A stretch of DNA of 64,000 nucleotides. Source: Xanthomonas euroxanthea (lineage in GTDB: Bacteria; Pseudomonadota; Gammaproteobacteria; Xanthomonadales; Xanthomonadaceae). Position 1 is the first letter of the stretch. Each line of letters starts with the position of its first letter. Of this stretch, positions 16,010-24,305 are shown one piece after another. The stretch lies in assembly GCF_900476395.1 (NCBI RefSeq), contig NZ_UIHB01000001.1, positions 897,385 through 961,384 on the forward strand, in the 5' to 3' direction. The translations under genes and the position numbers were made by a program. Below the pieces are notes generated by a model, which was not told the DNA's origin, searched no databases, and saw nothing but the letters and a program-made list of their open reading frames with translations.

Positions 16010-17077
16010 ATGCGCAGGCCCACCATCAAAGATGTCGCCGAGCGCGCCAAGGTCTCGTTGAAGACCGTGTCGCGCGTGATCAACAACGAACCTTCGGTGA
16101 TGCAGGCCACGCGCGCGCGCGTGCTGCGCGCCATTGCCGATCTGGACTACGAACCCGATCCGTCCGCGCGCAACCTGCGCAGCGGCACGCCGTTCGTGAT
16201 CGGCCTGGTCTACGACAACCCCAACCCGTACCACATCATCGGCATCCAGAATGGCGTGCTGGCCGCCTGCCGCGAAACCGGCTTCGGCCTGCAGATCCAT
16301 CCCTGCGATTCCACCTCGCCATTGCTGGCCGAAGAACTGGCCGAATGGGTACAGCGCTCGCGGCTGGCCGGCGTGGTGCTGACCGCACCGATGTCCGAAC
16401 GCCCCGAGCTGATGGCCGGTCTGGCCGCGCGCGGCATCAAGAGCGTGCGCATCATCGCCGCCACCGACGATCCGGGCGATGGTCCCTGCGTGTATATCGA
16501 CGACCGCGCTGCCGCCTACGAGATCACCGAGCATCTGGTGCAGCTCGGCCATCAGCGCATCGGCTTTTTGTGGGGCGGCCCGCAGCACCGCTCCAGTGGC
16601 GAGCGCTATGCCGGCTATGAAGCCGCGTTGAAGGACTACGGCATCACCCTGGACAAGCACCTGGTGATTCCCGGCGATTACACCTTCGACGACGGCTTCC
16701 GTGGCGCGCGCCGCCTGCTGTCGCTGCGCGAGCCGCCGACCGCCATCTTCGGCAGCAACGACGAAATCGCCGCCGGCGTGCTGGCCGCGGCCAAGTCCAC
16801 CGGCATGAACGTGCCGTACCAATTGTCGATCGCCGGCTTCGAGGACAGCCCGTTCTCGCGCCAGTCCTGGCCGGCGCTGACCACCGCCAAGCAGGCCACC
16901 GACGACATCGCACGGCACGCCGCACGCCTGTTGATCAGCCAGTTGCGCAGCGATGCCTACGACGACCAGCCCGCGCAACTGCAGAACCGCGGCTTCGTGC
17001 CGCAGTTGGTGGTGCGCGGTTCCACCGCACCGGCGCAGACGCCGGCCGCCAAATCCTTTCCCCCCGAATCCGCCTGA
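16010..17077 (+). CDS. nagQ: LacI-family transcriptional regulator of the nag locus
   Basis: 355 residues from the ATG at 16010 (preceded by AAGGT). N-terminal helix-turn-helix and hinge: PTIKDVAERAKVSLKTVSRV and DLDYEPDPSARNLRSG. The rest is a periplasmic-binding-protein-like sensor domain (GLVYDNPNPYHIIGIQNGVL; GFLWGGPQHRSSGERYAGY; AIFGSNDEIAAGVL). In-frame ATGs at 15980 and 15983 are possible earlier starts. A LacI regulator inside a nag operon with GntR-type NagR matches the two-regulator scheme known in Xanthomonas. A good LacI-type palindrome lies before the TonB receptor at 19768. Confidence 0.85.
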   Translation: MRRPTIKDVAERAKVSLKTVSRVINNEPSVMQATRARVLRAIADLDYEPDPSARNLRSGTPFVIGLVYDNPNPYHIIGIQNGVLAACRETGFGLQIHPCDSTSPLLAEELAEWVQRSRLAGVVLTAPMSERPELMAGLAARGIKSVRIIAATDDPGDGPCVYIDDRAAAYEITEHLVQLGHQRIGFLWGGPQHRSSGERYAGYEAALKDYGITLDKHLVIPGDYTFDDGFRGARRLLSLREPPTAIFGSNDEIAAGVLAAAKSTGMNVPYQLSIAGFEDSPFSRQSWPALTTAKQATDDIARHAARLLISQLRSDAYDDQPAQLQNRGFVPQLVVRGSTAPAQTPAAKSFPPESA

Positions 17078-17082
17078 GCCTG

Positions 17083-18111
17083 ATGAGCCTTCCCACCGAA
17101 ACCGAGACCTTGATGTTCCGCGAGGCGGCGCAGACTGCCGACGTGGTCGCCGCACAGTTCGCCCGTAATGCCGACACCGTTGCTGCACTCGCGCAGTCGC
17201 TGCGCGATACGCCGCCGCCGTTCGTGGTGACCTGCGCGCGCGGCAGTTCCGATCACGCCGCAACCTACGCCAAGTATCTGTTCGAAACCCAGCTCGGCAT
17301 CGTGACGGCCTCTGCATCGCCGTCGGTGGGCTCGGTCTATGCAGCGCCGCTGCAATTGCGCGGCGCGCTGTACATCGTGATTTCGCAGTCGGGCAAGAGC
17401 CCGGACCTGTTGCGCAATGCCGAGGCCGCCAAGGCGGCCGGCGCGCGCGTGGTCGCCCTGGTCAATGTGGAGGATTCGCCGCTGGCGCAACTGGCCGAGG
17501 TGGTGATTCCGCTCGGCGCCGGCCCGGAAAAAAGCGTCGCCGCCACCAAGAGTTATCTCGCCTCGCTGGCCGCCGTGCTGCACCTGGGCGCGGTGTGGAA
17601 GAACGACCCGGCCCTGCTCGCGGCGGTGGATACATTGCCGCAGCAGTTGCGCAGCGCCTGGCAGGCCGACTGGTCCGCTCTCACCGCCGGCCTGGTGCCC
17701 GCGCACAACCTGTTCGTGCTCGGGCGTGGCCTGGGCCTGGGCGCGGCGCAGGAAGCGGCGCTGAAGTTCAAGGAAACCTGCGGCCTGCATGCCGAAGCGT
17801 ACAGTTCGGCCGAGGTCAAGCATGGCCCGATGGCGCTGGTGGGGCCGGGCTTCCCGGTGCTGGTGTTCGCCCAGCCCGACGAGACCGGCGCCGGCACACG
17901 TGCGCTTGCTGCCGAATTCCGCGCCCGTGGCGCGCAGGTGTGGCTGGCCGCGCCCGATGGCGATCTGCCGCTCGTCGATGCCGTGCATCCGGCCAGCGCA
18001 CCGCTGCTGACCGTGCAGAGCTTCTACCGCGCGATCAACGCGCTGGCCCTGCAGCGCGGCCATAATCCCGATCTGCCGCCGCATTTGAACAAGGTCACGG
18101 AAACCGTTTGA
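17083..18111 (+). CDS. nagB-II: Glucosamine-6-phosphate deaminase, SIS-domain type (NagB-II)
   Basis: 342 residues with two SIS sugar-isomerase domains and no glutaminase domain, unlike GlmS. Visible SIS signatures are ARGSSDHAATYAKYL and SQSGKSPDLLRNAEAAK in the first domain and FVLGRGLGLGAAQEAALKFK with SAEVKHGPMAL in the second. This class replaces classical NagB in GlcNAc pathways and converts glucosamine-6-P to fructose-6-P and ammonia. It starts 5 bp after nagQ. The stop overlaps a possible TTG start of nagA. Confidence 0.88.
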   Translation: MSLPTETETLMFREAAQTADVVAAQFARNADTVAALAQSLRDTPPPFVVTCARGSSDHAATYAKYLFETQLGIVTASASPSVGSVYAAPLQLRGALYIVISQSGKSPDLLRNAEAAKAAGARVVALVNVEDSPLAQLAEVVIPLGAGPEKSVAATKSYLASLAAVLHLGAVWKNDPALLAAVDTLPQQLRSAWQADWSALTAGLVPAHNLFVLGRGLGLGAAQEAALKFKETCGLHAEAYSSAEVKHGPMALVGPGFPVLVFAQPDETGAGTRALAAEFRARGAQVWLAAPDGDLPLVDAVHPASAPLLTVQSFYRAINALALQRGHNPDLPPHLNKVTETV

Positions 18112-18113
18112 AC

Positions 18114-19268
18114 ATGGATGCTTCCCCGATTCAGGCGTTGTGCAACGCACGCGTGCTCACCGACGACGGCCTGCAGGATGGACTGGCCGTATTGCTGGCC
18201 GGCACGCAGATCCTGGCGATCGTGGCGGCCGACGATGCGCGTGTTGCGCAGGCGCACACGCGCGTGGATCTGGGTGGCGGCACCTTGCTGCCCGGGTTTA
18301 TCGACATCCAGGTCAATGGCGGTGGCGGCGTGTTGTTCAACAACGCGCGCGACCCGCAGGCGCTTGCCACCATTGCCGCAGCACATCGCCGCTACGGCAC
18401 CACCGGCATGCTGCCGACGCTGATCAGCGACACCGCCGAGGTCATGGCCGAGGCGATCGACGCCACGCGCCAGGCCATCGCGCAAGGCGTGCCCGGCGTG
18501 CTCGGCATCCATCTGGAAGGCCCGTACCTGAGCCCGGCGCGCAAGGGCACCCACGATGCACACAAGTTCCGCCTGCCCAACGCGCACGAGATTGCCGTCG
18601 ATACCTCGCTGGACAACGGCGTCACCCTGATCACGCTCGCGCCCGAGCGCGTGCCGCTGGACGACATCCGCGCCTTCATCGCCGGTGGCGCGATCGTGTT
18701 CGCCGGCCACACGGCAGCGACGTACGAGCAGGCGCACGCTGGCATTGCCGCCGGCGTCAGCGGGTTCACCCATCTGTACAACGCGATGTCGCAACTGACC
18801 GGGCGCGAGCCCAGCGCGGTGGGCGCCGCACTGGAAGACCCCGCTGTGTGGTGCGGCATCATCGTCGATGGCGTGCACGTGCACCCGGCCAGCCTGCGCC
18901 TGGCGCTGGCCGCCAAACCGCGCGGCAAGCTGTTGCTGGTCACCGACGCCATGCCGATGGTCGGTGCCGACAGCCCCAGCTTCGACCTGTACGGCGAAAC
19001 CATCACCGCGGTGGACGGCGTGGTGCGCAATGCCGACGGCGCCCTGGCCGGCTCGGCGCTGGACATGGCCACCGCGGTGCGCAACAGCGTGCAGTGGCTG
19101 GGCGTGGACCTGGCCGAAGCCGCACGCATGGCATCGACCTATCCTGCGCAATGCATCGGCCTGGGTGACCGGCTGGGGCGCATCGCACCGGGCTACCAGG
19201 CCGACCTGGTGCTGGTGGATGCCGATGTGCAGGTGCTCGGCACCTGGGTGGCCGGGCAGGGCACGTAA
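18114..19268 (+). CDS. nagA: N-acetylglucosamine-6-phosphate deacetylase
   Basis: 384 residues of the amidohydrolase barrel. Metal and substrate motifs are present: LLPGFIDIQVNGGGG, GIHLEGPYLSPARKG, FAGHTAATYEQ, FTHLYNAMSQLTGREP and VTDAMPMVGAD (catalytic Asp). It removes acetate from GlcNAc-6-P before NagB-II. The ATG at 18114 is taken as start. A TTG at 18108, overlapping the nagB-II stop, is an alternative two codons earlier. It is the last enzyme gene of the nag run. Confidence 0.9.
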   Translation: MDASPIQALCNARVLTDDGLQDGLAVLLAGTQILAIVAADDARVAQAHTRVDLGGGTLLPGFIDIQVNGGGGVLFNNARDPQALATIAAAHRRYGTTGMLPTLISDTAEVMAEAIDATRQAIAQGVPGVLGIHLEGPYLSPARKGTHDAHKFRLPNAHEIAVDTSLDNGVTLITLAPERVPLDDIRAFIAGGAIVFAGHTAATYEQAHAGIAAGVSGFTHLYNAMSQLTGREPSAVGAALEDPAVWCGIIVDGVHVHPASLRLALAAKPRGKLLLVTDAMPMVGADSPSFDLYGETITAVDGVVRNADGALAGSALDMATAVRNSVQWLGVDLAEAARMASTYPAQCIGLGDRLGRIAPGYQADLVLVDADVQVLGTWVAGQGT

Positions 19269-19479
19269 GAAGCATCGTTGTTGCCGTATCGTTTCTTGCC
19301 ACGCGGTACAGACGGTACCTGCGTGCACGCAAGACACCCTGCACCGCAGCATCCGCGTGCACGGCCTGACGGTAGCGGCGCCCGGCGCCCGGCGCGCGGC
19401 GGTCTGCATCTGCACGGAACACATCGCGATGGCGATCACGGTGTCATCCCGTTATCCGCGCCGCCAACGTTGCATTAGG

Positions 19480-19499
19480 CACAAATGCAGGCATTTGTG
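19480..19499. promoter_or_regulatory. Perfect 20-bp palindrome (9+2+9) upstream of TonB receptor 2
   Basis: CACAAATGCAGGCATTTGTG: nine paired bases on each side of AG. It is AT-richer than its surroundings and lies just upstream of TTGACA at 19508. It looks like a dimeric-regulator site. It does not match the LacI-type box 40 bp downstream, so a second regulator is likely. Confidence 0.5.
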
Positions 19500-19536
19500 T
19501 CGTTGAGTTGACAGCGCCGCGTGGGGAAGGCACCTT

Positions 19537-19556
19537 CGCTGATAACGTTGTCAGCG
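19537..19556. promoter_or_regulatory. LacI-type (NagQ-like) operator upstream of TonB receptor 2
   Basis: CGCTGATAACGTTGTCAGCG is a 20-bp palindrome with a single mismatched pair around a central CG, the typical form of a LacI-family site. The core TGATAACGTTGTCA resembles what is expected for a NagQ box, and the LacI regulator gene nagQ is 3 kb upstream. Repression in the absence of GlcNAc is the likely use. Confidence 0.55.
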
Positions 19557-19767
19557 ATCAGGAGCGTGCTCCGACTTCATGAAAGACGTTGCCGGCCGGT
19601 CATGCATCGGCCTGGCGCCTTGCCCCGCACGCCGCCACCGGCCTGCGGGAAGACGCTGCTCGCCGTCCGGTGTACAGGGGGACGGATCGCGGGTGTGGCG
19701 CGCGCTCTGCGCGTTCTCAAGCAACCGGACGGTTGCGACCCGACGCATCAGCCAAGAGGTCCACGCA

Positions 19768-22431
19768 ATGCTGCAAGCCCGTGTGTGTGAGTTATCCCGT
19801 GATTCCGCCAACGCTGGCGAGCGTGCGCCATGTCGCTCGCGACTGAGCGTTGCCGTTCGTCGCCTGCTGCTGGGTGGCGCTGCCCTTGCCGGTGCCAGCA
19901 TGCTTCCCGCGTTTGCGCAGGAGGCGGAACCCGCCCAGCAACAGCCGCCCGCGCAGACCAACCCATCGGTGTCCACGCTGGACGAGGTCAAGGTGGTCGG
20001 CTATCAGGCCAGCCTCGGCAAGGCACTCAACGTCAAGCGCAATGCCGATGCGATCGTCGATGCGATCAGCGCCGAAGACATCGGCAAATTCCCCGATACC
20101 AACGTCGCCGAGTCACTGTCGCGCCTGTCCGGCATCACCGTGGACCGGCAGTTCGGCGAAGGCGAGAAGGTCAGCATCCTCGGCACCGATCCGGCGCTCA
20201 ACCGTGTGCTGCTCAACGGCCAGACCATTGCCTCCACCAGCTGGGGCGGCGACCCCAACGACCCGGACAGCCGCTCGTTCAACTACAGCACGCTGGCGCC
20301 GGAAGTGGTCGGCCTGATGGAGGTCTACAAGACACCGGAGGCGCGCATCGACGAAGGTTCGATCGGCGGCACCGTGATCGTGCACACGCGCAAGCCGCTG
20401 GAGCTCGAACGCAATACGCTGACCGGTACGGTGAGCTACGGTTACAACGACCGGTCTGACGAAGGCAAGCCGAACGCGTCAGCGCTGTACAGCTGGAAGA
20501 ACCAGGATGAAACGTTCGGTGTCCTCACCTCGGTGATGCATTCGCAGCGCGTGCTGCGTCGCGATGGCGTGGAGATCTTCGGCTACGACGATGTCGCCGG
20601 CGCTGCGTTTCCGCCGGCCGTGGTCGGCAATAACACCGGCGTGTTCCCAACCTCGATCAACACCGCCTTGTTTCAGCAGACGCGCAAACGCGATGGTGTC
20701 AGCGCTGCATTGCAGTGGAAGCCGGATGCCGATTTCGAGCTCAACCTGACCGGCCTGTACGTCAAGGAAAGTTTCGACAACTACAACCAGAGCCGCTACG
20801 GGTACTGGGGCTCCAACCCTGGCGATGCGCAGGCGCTGGGCTTCGAGAACGGCGTGGCGACCTCGGGCACCTTCGGCGATCAGTCCACCACATTCCTGGA
20901 TGGCTACCTGCGCAACAGCGATGTCAGCACCGGCAGCATCCATCTGCGCGCGGACTGGCATGGCGACGGCTGGAATGCATCCAGCCAGGTGGGGTATACC
21001 AGTTCGCAAGGCGGCGCCGAGCGCATCTACGGCATCCAGTTCCGCAACCTGGCCGGTTACAGCTACGACATCGACGGGCGCCGCACCGCGATGGACTACA
21101 GCACCGACCCCACCAACGCGGCGGCGATGCAACTCAACAATGCCTCGGCCAGCCACAGCCCGCAGTACGACAAGGAGCGCTACCTGCAGCTGGATTTCGA
21201 CCATGCGGTGGAGTGGGGGCCGTTCACGCAGATCCTGACCGGCATCAAGCTCACCAATCACGCCACCGGGCAGTCGTCCTACAGCCGTACCTGGACACCG
21301 AACGACGGCAGCACGCTCGCAGATTTCTCGCCAGGCACCACGCCGTCCGGCTATCTGGACGGCCTGTCCACCAGCGCCGACATGCAACGCTGGTCCACCA
21401 TCGGCCGCGGTGCGATCGGTCGCTACATCGGTGGCCTGGAAGGCGATGCCGGCCTGCCGATCAGCTACGCCGGCAACTACAGCATCGAGGAGCAGAACCG
21501 CGCCTGGTTCCTGCAGGGCAATTTTTCCGGCGAGCGCTATCGCGGCAACATCGGCGTGCGGTACGTGCACACGCGTGATTCCACCGATGGTTTCAGCTAC
21601 GCGCCCGGTGGCGGCTACACACCGGTCAACTTCCTCAACAGCTACGGCAAGTGGCTGCCGTCCTTCAACATCGCCTACGACCTGCGCGATGACCTGATGC
21701 TGCGCCTGGCTGCCTCCAAGGTGATCGCGCGGCCGCGCTACACCAACATGACCCCGTACGTGGCCACCGACGACACCACGCTTACCGCGTCCACGGGCAA
21801 TCCCGGCCTGAGTCCGTATGAGTCCACCAACCTGGGCGCATCGCTGGAGTGGTATTTCTCCGACAGCAGCCTGCTCAGCGGCGAGTTCTTCTCGCGCGAT
21901 ATCTCCAACTACATCCTCACCACGGTGGAAGACCGGGTGTTCTTCAACAACGCCACCGGCGGCTCAAGCACCTACCAGACCTCCGTGCCGACCAACGCCG
22001 GCGATGCCAAGGTGCAGGGCGTGGCGCTCAACCTGCAGCACAACTTCGGCAACGGGTTCGGCGTGGTGGCCAACTACACCTATTCCGATTCGAAAACCGA
22101 TGGCGATTACAGCCTGCCGTACAACTCGCGCAACGCCTACAACATCAGCCCGTACTACGAGCAGGGCAAATGGAGCGCACGGGTGAACCTGGGCTGGCGC
22201 TCGGAATATTTCACCCAGATCGGTCGCCTCAACGGGCAGCAGATGACCGATGCGTTCACCCAGGTCGATGCGTCGTTCGGCTACCAGGCCACCGAGCGGC
22301 TGCGCGTGGCGCTGGAAGCCACCAATCTGCTGGACGAAACCTACTTCAGCTACATCGGCAACAAGAACCAGCCGTACTACATCTACAAGAACGGCCGCTC
22401 CTTCATGCTGAGTCTGAACTTCAAGCTGTGA
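19768..22431 (+). CDS. TonB-dependent outer-membrane receptor linked to the nag locus
   Basis: 887 residues. Signal peptide (RRLLLGGAALAGASMLPAFAQ), TonB-box-like DEVKVVG, plug (AEDIGKFPDTNVAESLSRLS, LLNGQTIAST, EGSIGGTVIVHTRKP) and barrel ending with FMLSLNFKL. Same large Xanthomonas/Caulobacter receptor type as the gene at 4187 but with a different plug. The start at 19768 follows AAGAGGT at 19754. Position directly after nagA and behind a LacI-type box makes GlcNAc-oligomer (chitin fragment or glycan) uptake the best guess. Confidence 0.9.
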   Translation: MLQARVCELSRDSANAGERAPCRSRLSVAVRRLLLGGAALAGASMLPAFAQEAEPAQQQPPAQTNPSVSTLDEVKVVGYQASLGKALNVKRNADAIVDAISAEDIGKFPDTNVAESLSRLSGITVDRQFGEGEKVSILGTDPALNRVLLNGQTIASTSWGGDPNDPDSRSFNYSTLAPEVVGLMEVYKTPEARIDEGSIGGTVIVHTRKPLELERNTLTGTVSYGYNDRSDEGKPNASALYSWKNQDETFGVLTSVMHSQRVLRRDGVEIFGYDDVAGAAFPPAVVGNNTGVFPTSINTALFQQTRKRDGVSAALQWKPDADFELNLTGLYVKESFDNYNQSRYGYWGSNPGDAQALGFENGVATSGTFGDQSTTFLDGYLRNSDVSTGSIHLRADWHGDGWNASSQVGYTSSQGGAERIYGIQFRNLAGYSYDIDGRRTAMDYSTDPTNAAAMQLNNASASHSPQYDKERYLQLDFDHAVEWGPFTQILTGIKLTNHATGQSSYSRTWTPNDGSTLADFSPGTTPSGYLDGLSTSADMQRWSTIGRGAIGRYIGGLEGDAGLPISYAGNYSIEEQNRAWFLQGNFSGERYRGNIGVRYVHTRDSTDGFSYAPGGGYTPVNFLNSYGKWLPSFNIAYDLRDDLMLRLAASKVIARPRYTNMTPYVATDDTTLTASTGNPGLSPYESTNLGASLEWYFSDSSLLSGEFFSRDISNYILTTVEDRVFFNNATGGSSTYQTSVPTNAGDAKVQGVALNLQHNFGNGFGVVANYTYSDSKTDGDYSLPYNSRNAYNISPYYEQGKWSARVNLGWRSEYFTQIGRLNGQQMTDAFTQVDASFGYQATERLRVALEATNLLDETYFSYIGNKNQPYYIYKNGRSFMLSLNFKL

Positions 22432-22613
22432 CGCATGGCCAGACGGCTGCTGTTCTGCAGCCGCCTGGTTGAATGGCGAACACCCTACGTGTGCCCCGCA
22501 TCCCTGACGTCGACCGGGTTGGGTGGTCGCCAGCCCGGAGCGGTGCAGCCACGTCCTGCCTGGCGCTCTCGCATTTTTGTTGCGTTGCTACGACGGTATG
22601 CGCGACGCCCTGG

Positions 22614-23846
22614 CTATGCGCTGGTCTTGCGCGCCGCTGCAATCGCCGCAATCCGTGCCTTCGCCAACGCCTCGCCGATTTGCGGGCCTTGCAGGCCTTC
22701 TGCGGCCAGGTCGCGCGCATTGATGGCCAGCGCAGCAGCATGCAGGCGTTTGAGTTGGTCGCGCTGTGGATACGCGGCCTCTTCGCTGCCCAGCCGGCCA
22801 CGCTTGTCGGCTTCGCACACCAGCGCGAGTTGCGCGATACGCTCGGGGCGGCGGAAGGCATCGCAGCGTACCAGCAGCTCGTGCACGGTGCGGTCTCGCA
22901 GCTCGGCCAGGCGGTGCACGTTCAGATGCTCGCGGCAGGCGGTGATGGCGAGCTGGCGATAATCCTGCGGCACCTTGAGGCGCTCGCACACTGTCTGCAG
23001 CGGGGCGACACCGCGCTGTTCGTGCATGATGTGGCGCGGCCACTCCTCCGGCGGCGTGAGCGCCTTGCCCAGGTCGTGGGTCAGTGCTGCAAAGCCCACC
23101 AGCGCATCGCCGGGCGCCAGTCGCGCTGCCATGTCGCTGACCATTTCCTGGTGAATGCCGGTATCCACCTCCGGATGAAACTCGGCACGTTGTGGCACGC
23201 CATACAGCGCATCGATCTCGGGCAGGATGACGCGCAGCGCATCGGTGTCGTGCAGCGTGCGCAGGAAGGCCGACGGCTGCGCACTCTCCAGCACGCGGCG
23301 TAATTCCTGCCACACGCGTTCGGGTACCAGGCTGTCCAGCTCGCCGCTGGCGGCCATCTCGCGCATCAAGGCGGCAGTTTCGGGCGCAAGAGTGAAACCG
23401 AGCGGCGCCAGCCGCGCCATGAAGCGGGCAGCGCGCAACACACGCACGGGATCTTCGACAAAGGCCGGCCCCACGTGCCGCAGCACGCGCGCTTGCAGAT
23501 CGCGCGCGCCGCCATATGGGTCGAACAACTCGCCGGTGTCTTCGTCGCGTGCAATCGCGTTGATGGTGAAGTCGCGGCGCAGCAGGTCTTCTTCCAGCGT
23601 CACCGACGGATCGGCATCCACCACAAAGCCGCGATAGCCGCGCCCGGACTTGCGCTCGGTACGCGCCAACGCATATTCCTCGCCGCTACGCGGATGCAGG
23701 AACACCGGGAAATCTTTCCCCACCGGTTTGAAACCCAGGCGTTCCATCTGCGCCTGATCGGCACCGACCACGACCCAGTCGCGGTCGCCAGCGGGCTGGC
23801 CAAGCAGGGCATCGCGGACTGCGCCGCCAACGAGATAGATCTTCAT
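22614..23846 (-). CDS. cca: CCA tRNA nucleotidyltransferase with HD domain
   Basis: 410 residues, the size of E. coli Cca (412). The N-terminal nucleotidyltransferase motif [16 protein letters not shown] and GDRDWVVVG carry the catalytic carboxylates. [12 protein letters not shown] and [16 protein letters not shown] are the class II CCA-enzyme motifs. A C-terminal HD phosphohydrolase domain is shown by [14 protein letters not shown]. The enzyme builds or repairs the 3'-CCA of tRNAs. The ATG giving MKIYLVGG was chosen; an ATG 14 codons earlier (23888) gives no family residues. Confidence 0.95.
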   Translation of the reverse strand: MKIYLVGGAVRDALLGQPAGDRDWVVVGADQAQMERLGFKPVGKDFPVFLHPRSGEEYALARTERKSGRGYRGFVVDADPSVTLEEDLLRRDFTINAIARDEDTGELFDPYGGARDLQARVLRHVGPAFVEDPVRVLRAARFMARLAPLGFTLAPETAALMREMAASGELDSLVPERVWQELRRVLESAQPSAFLRTLHDTDALRVILPEIDALYGVPQRAEFHPEVDTGIHQEMVSDMAARLAPGDALVGFAALTHDLGKALTPPEEWPRHIMHEQRGVAPLQTVCERLKVPQDYRQLAITACREHLNVHRLAELRDRTVHELLVRCDAFRRPERIAQLALVCEADKRGRLGSEEAAYPQRDQLKRLHAAALAINARDLAAEGLQGPQIGEALAKARIAAIAAARKTSA

Positions 23847-24305
23847 CGCGACATGATGCCCGATGCGGTGCGCGGGTCGAAACACCATGCATCAATTGCT
23901 GTGGGATTTCCGCGCAGCGTTTTTGGAATGCCAGGTGACGCCAACATGCAAATCTCGGCAGCTGGTCCCGATTGGTCAATGCGGGTCATTCAGTCGTAGC
24001 GCTGAGAGCGGCGGATCTGCGGCTTGGCTGCAGGGCCCTCGCCCGCTCACCATCGCGGGACACGCCGCAAGTACGTCCTTGTAGGCTCTTACGCGGCATC
24101 CATGCCGCTCAAGGTCCCGCGGCGGTGGGCGGACAGGGACCAGTCGAGATGGTCGGTGTGCATGGGGCAAGCGCTGCCTGGGACGCGTTGTTCGGTAACG
24201 GCGCGCCCACCCAGCCCCCGTACCCGTGGCCGAGCAACAACCACCCGCAACCGCGCAAGCGCGACCACTTCATCCGGCGGTGGTGCTTGGCGGCTGACTT
24301 GAAGC
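23847..24305. other. Gene-free spacer with one 102-bp hairpin repeat
   Basis: 459 bases between cca and slt, both on the minus strand. It contains repeat copy 1 (24037-24138), preceded by the flank GCGGATCTGCGG that also precedes copy 2. No terminator with a T-run is visible after either gene. Nothing else is recognised. Confidence 0.6.
24037..24138 (+). repeat. 102-bp long-hairpin intergenic repeat, copy 1 (type A)
   Basis: Outer arms starting CCTCGCCCGCTCACC and ending GGTGGGCGGACAGG, an internal GGGACACGCCGCAAGTACGT block, and an inner hairpin around GCGGCATCCATGCCGC. This copy is the most diverged type A member, with mismatches in both stems. Confidence 0.8.

Larger units (their letters stand above)
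19269..19767. promoter_or_regulatory. Regulatory region between nagA and TonB receptor 2
   Basis: 499 bases without a credible gene. It holds two strong palindromes (19480-19499 and 19537-19556), a TTGACA hexamer at 19508-19513 between them, and no clear terminator after nagA. The receptor start at 19768 lies 211 bp past the second palindrome, so a long leader is implied. An in-frame ATG at 19579 would give an unusual 63-residue extension without signal-peptide features and was not used. Confidence 0.5.

Noticed and set aside
19579-19767. N-terminal extension of TonB receptor 2 from ATG 19579
   Set aside because: The 63 extra residues are Arg/Cys-rich, lack a signal-peptide pattern and would sit before the real signal peptide. 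ATG 19768 has a ribosome site.
22445-22475. Hairpin CGGCTGC-TGTTCT-GCAGCCG after TonB receptor 2
   Set aside because: A 7-bp stem but no T-run on either strand, so it cannot be called an intrinsic terminator.
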